Below, one piece after another: positions 60,273-64,000 of a stretch of DNA of 64,000 nt. Every line of letters starts with the position of its first letter. The first letter of the stretch is position 1. The stretch comes from Novipirellula sp052161655 (GTDB taxonomy: Bacteria; Planctomycetota; Planctomycetia; Pirellulales; Pirellulaceae). The notes under the pieces are model-generated. The model was not told where the DNA came from. It ran no database searches and saw nothing but the letters and a program-made list of their open reading frames with translations. The stretch spans positions 7,998,001-8,062,000 of the forward strand of contig NZ_CP197418.1 in NCBI RefSeq assembly GCF_052161655.1, given 5' to 3'. The translations under genes and the position numbers were made by a program.

Positions 60273-63188
60273 TTATTCGACGCACAATTCTTGAAACGCG
60301 GTGTTTTCACCCTTCTCAGTGACGGGACTCACTTGCCAATAGATCCATCGGTAAGTTCCTAATGATTGACCCTCTCGTGAACGCAGCGATGTGGCGTTGA
60401 AGATGCTGGACTTTTGCGACGTCGTGTCGATCGACCCCAGCGGCGTCACCTGTTTTGCGTTAGTGACATCCCAGCCTGGATTTCCTGCAGCGTTGCTACC
60501 ATAAAGCGTTATCTTTTGCGCACCTCGATTGCCATTCTTGTTGGTGCTAAATGTTGTGATCGACGAAACCGGTTTCGATTGCCCCAAGTCCATACGGTAA
60601 AGCCCCGAGAACACTCCGTTGGCAAACACGGGTCCGTACCCCTCGTCGAGCTTACCGTCATTCAAGACACTCAGCGGTGCGTCGGTGGGCAATGGGTTCG
60701 CGGCGATGGTCGCCGAAGAATTGCTCGACAACGCCAATTTGGCAAAGTCATCCGGGCGTGACGCCATCTCAACGGCGACATACGCGCCCGCAACCACCGG
60801 AATGTCGATGGCTTTCTGATCGCGGATCACCTTCACCCTCAACGAGCCGTCGCCGGCTCGGCAATAAGCTTTCAACAAATCACCGACCGTCATAATCTTT
60901 GTGCCGTTCATCCCCTGGATCAAATCGCCTTCCTGCAAACCGGCTTTCGCGGCGCCACTCGAATCGCGGACTTGACTGAGTGCTACACCGCCGTCTTCTT
61001 TGGTCACACCGAACGCCGAATACTCTTCGCCGGTAAGTGACTTCACTTGGCTACCTAACCAATAGGTCGGAATTTCCGTTGGAGGTTTGGGGCTGTCTTG
61101 ACGAGGCTTCGCGAGTTCTTGACGAATGTCCAGCTCTGGAATGATGGGTGTTTCCGCAATTGATTTGAGCGAAGGTTTCTTGACTCCGAATTGATCCATC
61201 GGAAAATTCTCGAAGCCAATCTCGAACGCGGGCGAGCCTTCCGCGACACGGAAGTCGCCGTTTTCTGGATCGATAAACTTCGGATCAGCAACGATCGAAT
61301 TGACATCCCATCCGAACTGTAAAAACCGATCTTTTATCTGCGGATTAACGGCATAGTACAGGTTCCCATCCATGCGTTTGCCTTTTGCTGTTTCGCTCGG
61401 CATCCGTGCTCCTTGAGGCGCAGCCATGAAGATGTTGCTGAAAACTTCGTCACCGCTGTTGTTGTACCAAACGTGCGGGTGCAGTCCGTTGTTGACCGTA
61501 ATGTTGTTCCAAGCACGCCGGCGAAAACCTTCGCGAAGCTTCAAACCGCCCGATAGCATCAGATTGTTATAGATATCGTAATTCGATGACCCGTCATCCA
61601 AGTCGATATCCCAACCGTGATCGCACCGCCAGCGACTGTTTCGAATGACCGTGGTTTCAACGGCATCCAAAAACGGGAGATTCGGATCTATATCGACCGC
61701 AGCCTGAGTGGTCGGTCGGTCGCTGCGCCAATACCGGTCGCGGCCCCATGAGTTGAACGAACCATGATCGTGCGTTTCTTGAACGGTATCGAACACATCA
61801 CAGCCCTCGATCAGGTGTCCGCCCCAAGCCCCGTCGCCAATGTTGACTCCCGCACGGGCACAGTCATAAATTGAGCAATCTTGCACGGTGATGTGTTGGG
61901 ACATTTCGATCAACACTCCCGCGGGCTGTCGTTCAACGCGTCCGATGCCGTGGATCAAACAATCCGCGACGGTCGAATCGGCGGGATAGTTGTTCGTTTT
62001 GGGACCGGGCGTCCGATCGATCTTTGCTAGATCGTTCTTTTGCCCGTACTCGAACAGCGGATTGCGAACGGCATCGGGATCGCCAACCAAGCACACGCCG
62101 CTACCTCCGGTGTCATGGATATAGCAGCCTTTGACTAACACACGTCGATTATAGTTATTAACGAAGATCGCGTTTCCGCCAACTTGATCGAATTCGGTGT
62201 TAAGGATGTTGACGTTTTCGGTCCCCGTCAACATGAACGCTCCGCCGCGATAGATAGCCCAATCGCTACGTAGCAATGGCTCTTTGGTATCCATGAACGT
62301 GCGTGCAGCGTGACGCACGGTGAAACCATCCAAAGTGATGAACTTGACCGGTGCATCCTCGGCACCCTGAAATTCGATCAGGTGACGCAGTCGGACAACT
62401 TCAACTTTGGCTGATGCAAGATCCACGCCACTGACCGGCATGTAGTACAGTGTGTTCTTGTCCGAGTCGTGAAACCATTCGCCAGGGGCGTCGAGTTCTT
62501 CAAAAATATTTTCGACCATGCGAAAATCTTTGTGCATGCCCATCTGGCGATTGTTCTGCCATCCGCCCTCGTAAGTCACCTCGCCCTTGTCGTCTTTACC
62601 GGTGATGCGATAGTGATAGCCACCCCAACGAGCGCGGTGCATCGCGTGGATATATCCGCCCGCCGGATTCGTCCACGTTGCAGCTCGTTCATTGGAGAAC
62701 GCATCCGCTGCGAAACCTTGATACGCTTCCGTCTTCTTGCTGGCGTCATAGTTCGGATAGCGAGCCATGCGTTGGTTTGCACCATCAACAAACAATTGAT
62801 CAATCACCAGCCCGGGATCTGTTTTCGCCATGAAGATGCCATCGCGATAAGCACTCCACTGGAAATTCAACTTTGATCCGCCGCTCAAGACAGCTCTGCC
62901 TTCGTTCTCGGCTCGATAGACGACGGGCGATTCCGCCGTGCCATTGTCCTCGGCCGTGAAGACCATCGTATCGCTCAGGTAATAAACCCCGTCAGCGACA
63001 TGCACGGTGACGGGCTGCTTGCCAGCAATCGATCTCGCGATTTCCTTGGCCTGTGATAGCGTGGCGACAGGCGACGACTTTGAGCCGGGGTTCGTATCAT
63101 TGCCAGAGGGACTGACGTACAAATCCGCAGCCAGACACACAGGGGCCGCTAACAACAGCAACAGATTCACAAACAGAACTGACTTCAT
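60273..63188 (-). CDS. Secreted beta-helix (GH141-like) protein with PDZ and discoidin-like C-terminal domains
   Basis: ATG 63188 gives 971 residues with a signal peptide (KSVLFVNLLLLLAAPVCLAA). ADLYVSPSGNDTNPGSKSSP opens a parallel beta-helix that runs to about 660, with rungs such as GGNAIFVNNYNRRVLVKGCY and HITVQDCSIYDCARAGVNIG, and closes with DPKFIDPENGDFRVAEGSPA. These blocks parallel the protein at 979-3273 and fit GH141. At about 710-803 a PDZ-like domain follows (SSGAAKAGLQEGDLIQGMNG, TVGDLLKAYCRAG). The last 165 residues (LNDGKLDEGYGPVFANGVFS, YRMDLGQSKPVSSITTFS) resemble F5/8 type C, a galactose- or fucose-binding fold. It lies 78 bases upstream of the GH29 gene. Fucosidase or another glycan-cleaving activity is likely; the PDZ may mediate assembly. 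Confidence 0.8.
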   Translation of the reverse strand: MKSVLFVNLLLLLAAPVCLAADLYVSPSGNDTNPGSKSSPVATLSQAKEIARSIAGKQPVTVHVADGVYYLSDTMVFTAEDNGTAESPVVYRAENEGRAVLSGGSKLNFQWSAYRDGIFMAKTDPGLVIDQLFVDGANQRMARYPNYDASKKTEAYQGFAADAFSNERAATWTNPAGGYIHAMHRARWGGYHYRITGKDDKGEVTYEGGWQNNRQMGMHKDFRMVENIFEELDAPGEWFHDSDKNTLYYMPVSGVDLASAKVEVVRLRHLIEFQGAEDAPVKFITLDGFTVRHAARTFMDTKEPLLRSDWAIYRGGAFMLTGTENVNILNTEFDQVGGNAIFVNNYNRRVLVKGCYIHDTGGSGVCLVGDPDAVRNPLFEYGQKNDLAKIDRTPGPKTNNYPADSTVADCLIHGIGRVERQPAGVLIEMSQHITVQDCSIYDCARAGVNIGDGAWGGHLIEGCDVFDTVQETHDHGSFNSWGRDRYWRSDRPTTQAAVDIDPNLPFLDAVETTVIRNSRWRCDHGWDIDLDDGSSNYDIYNNLMLSGGLKLREGFRRRAWNNITVNNGLHPHVWYNNSGDEVFSNIFMAAPQGARMPSETAKGKRMDGNLYYAVNPQIKDRFLQFGWDVNSIVADPKFIDPENGDFRVAEGSPAFEIGFENFPMDQFGVKKPSLKSIAETPIIPELDIRQELAKPRQDSPKPPTEIPTYWLGSQVKSLTGEEYSAFGVTKEDGGVALSQVRDSSGAAKAGLQEGDLIQGMNGTKIMTVGDLLKAYCRAGDGSLRVKVIRDQKAIDIPVVAGAYVAVEMASRPDDFAKLALSSNSSATIAANPLPTDAPLSVLNDGKLDEGYGPVFANGVFSGLYRMDLGQSKPVSSITTFSTNKNGNRGAQKITLYGSNAAGNPGWDVTNAKQVTPLGSIDTTSQKSSIFNATSLRSREGQSLGTYRWIYWQVSPVTEKGENTAFQELCVE

Positions 63189-63311
63189 GATGTTTACTTT
63201 CCGATATTTCCCGAGGCCGCTGAGCACTCACCATTCTAAGCCGGACCGTCTCTTACGGCTCACCATTGCAATTTAAATTTTGATTAAATCAACAGGTCGC
63301 TAGCCGATACC

Positions 63312-63333
63312 CAGGCTGGAAGCCTAAGCTACG
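63312..63333. repeat. Hairpin repeat copy (CAGGCTGGAAGCCTAAGCTACG)-type
   Basis: An AGGCT/AGCCT stem with a GGA loop, followed by AAGCTACG. It is related to the copies at 3641-3660 and 3674-3692 and lies between the beta-helix gene and the propeller gene upstream. Confidence 0.7.
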
Positions 63334-63349
63334 ATTTTGCGTATCGCTG

Positions 63350-64000
63350 CTACTGACGAAATGATAGGGTCACTTTATCGAGGATGGGCTTCGACTTGTT
63401 CTCTGTCGTATCGGTCAGCTTCACTTCAAACTGAAAACCGTAGCCCTCAGGAAGTGACGACAGGTCTATCATAGCCGCTGTTTTCTGAACTTGTTTGGCG
63501 AACCCAGGCGTGTAGTCATAGCTTTCCTTGACCGTTTGCCAATCGCTCCAATTATCCACGACACCATCGTTGTCCGTATCAACACCGACGCGGGCTTCGA
63601 CTGTTTCGACCCAAGGTCCAGGGCTAACGAAATCTTGCTTTTGCTGCGTGGCCAAATAAAACTTGCCTTCGGCGAACGCAATGTCGGGATCGGGATGTCC
63701 TTTGCCGATGTTGTCACACCAAGTGAACGGCTGATCCAAGCTTGGCGACGTGAACCAACCAACGCTCATTTGGTGACCACCGACCGGATCGTAGTCACCG
63801 AACAGATAGTAGCGTCCGCCGATACAGACCGAGCACCAATCGCCATACGCTTCCTGCTCGGGCTCGTGAACTTGGTAAGTCGCAACGTTCGTTTTGAAAT
63901 CGGGGTGTTGCAGCCAGTGTGGGTGCTTGTAAGTCGCCGTCTTGCCAGTCGGCGTCGTACGGTTGTCCACCGGCGGAGCTTTGATTTCAAAATCGGTCAG
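63350..64000 (-). CDS. Propeller-like glycoside hydrolase protein, 5' end outside the window
   Basis: The frame stays open to the window edge (LTDFEIKAPPVDNRTTPTGK), so the start lies beyond it; 216 residues are visible, ending GFQFEVKLTDTTENK and a stop at 63350. GDWCSVCIGGRYYLFGDYDP, VGGHQMSVGWFTSPS and GKGHPDPDIAFAEGKFYLAT are blade-like segments of a GH43/GH32-type beta-propeller. VDTDNDGVVDNW is a calcium-binding type loop, followed by a short beta-rich C-terminal module. It differs from the propellers at 15593 and 22653 and may belong to another family. Family and substrate cannot be fixed from this part. Confidence 0.65.
   Translation of the reverse strand: MTDFEIKAPPVDNRTTPTGKTATYKHPHWLQHPDFKTNVATYQVHEPEQEAYGDWCSVCIGGRYYLFGDYDPVGGHQMSVGWFTSPSLDQPFTWCDNIGKGHPDPDIAFAEGKFYLATQQKQDFVSPGPWVETVEARVGVDTDNDGVVDNWSDWQTVKESYDYTPGFAKQVQKTAAMIDLSSLPEGYGFQFEVKLTDTTENKSKPILDKVTLSFRQ

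Noticed and set aside
1..64000. Search for tRNA, rRNA, riboswitch, prophage or integrase sequences
   Set aside because: Nothing with a convincing cloverleaf, rRNA core or integrase motif was seen on either strand.

Overview
The window reads as chromosomal DNA from a marine planctomycete, most likely a Rhodopirellula-like member of the Pirellulaceae. The signs are an exceptional density of formylglycine-type (Cys) sulfatases, a PVC-type cytochrome c/dehydrogenase protein, an SHD1-domain protein, GH172 (DUF2961) and DUF6786 families, and no SusC/SusD pair. This is inferred from gene content, not from a marker gene.

Every gene I can support (33 coding sequences plus four remnants) lies on the minus strand, so transcription runs from position 64000 towards 1. 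Nearly all products start with a Sec signal peptide and one has a Tat-like one. I see no transporter, regulator, cytosolic sugar-metabolism gene, tRNA, rRNA, IS element, phage gene or CRISPR array. The locus is therefore a block of exported enzymes.

Layout from high to low coordinates. 64000-55161: end of a propeller-like protein, a beta-helix protein with PDZ and discoidin-like domains, a GH29 alpha-L-fucosidase translationally coupled to a sulfatase, then two more sulfatases. 53047-41832: a DUF6786, ThuA, SGNH and PVC-cytochrome group, an EF-hand esterase, a sulfatase and an SHD1/TIM-barrel protein. 41513-29378: a sulfatase, a histidine phosphatase, a divergent GH95-like enzyme overlapping a divergent GH29, two sulfatases and a SASA-type O-acetylesterase. 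28784-6407: four complete GH95 alpha-L-fucosidases interleaved with a GH2 beta-galactosidase, a GH97, two beta-propeller enzymes, an SGNH esterase, a sulfatase and GH172. 6414-1: decayed GH95 and sulfatase remnants, a sulfatase, a GH141-like beta-helix protein and a truncated alginate-lyase-family gene.

Together these would desulfate (nine intact sulfatases), deacetylate (SASA, SGNH and alpha/beta-hydrolase esterases) and remove alpha-L-fucosyl or alpha-L-galactosyl residues (GH95, GH29, GH141-like), with beta-galactose and alpha-gluco/galacto side activities (GH2, GH97). The best single hypothesis is a degradation locus for a fucoidan-like sulfated, acetylated, branched fucan or galactofucan. 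No GH107 or GH168 endo-fucanase was recognised, so chain cleavage would be encoded elsewhere or by one of the unfamiliar proteins.

Several gaps hold short hairpin repeats, including a family with a GCCA/TGGC loop and co-varying stems. Two sulfatase upstream regions share a direct repeat with a 21-base period that looks like an AraC/XylR-type operator.
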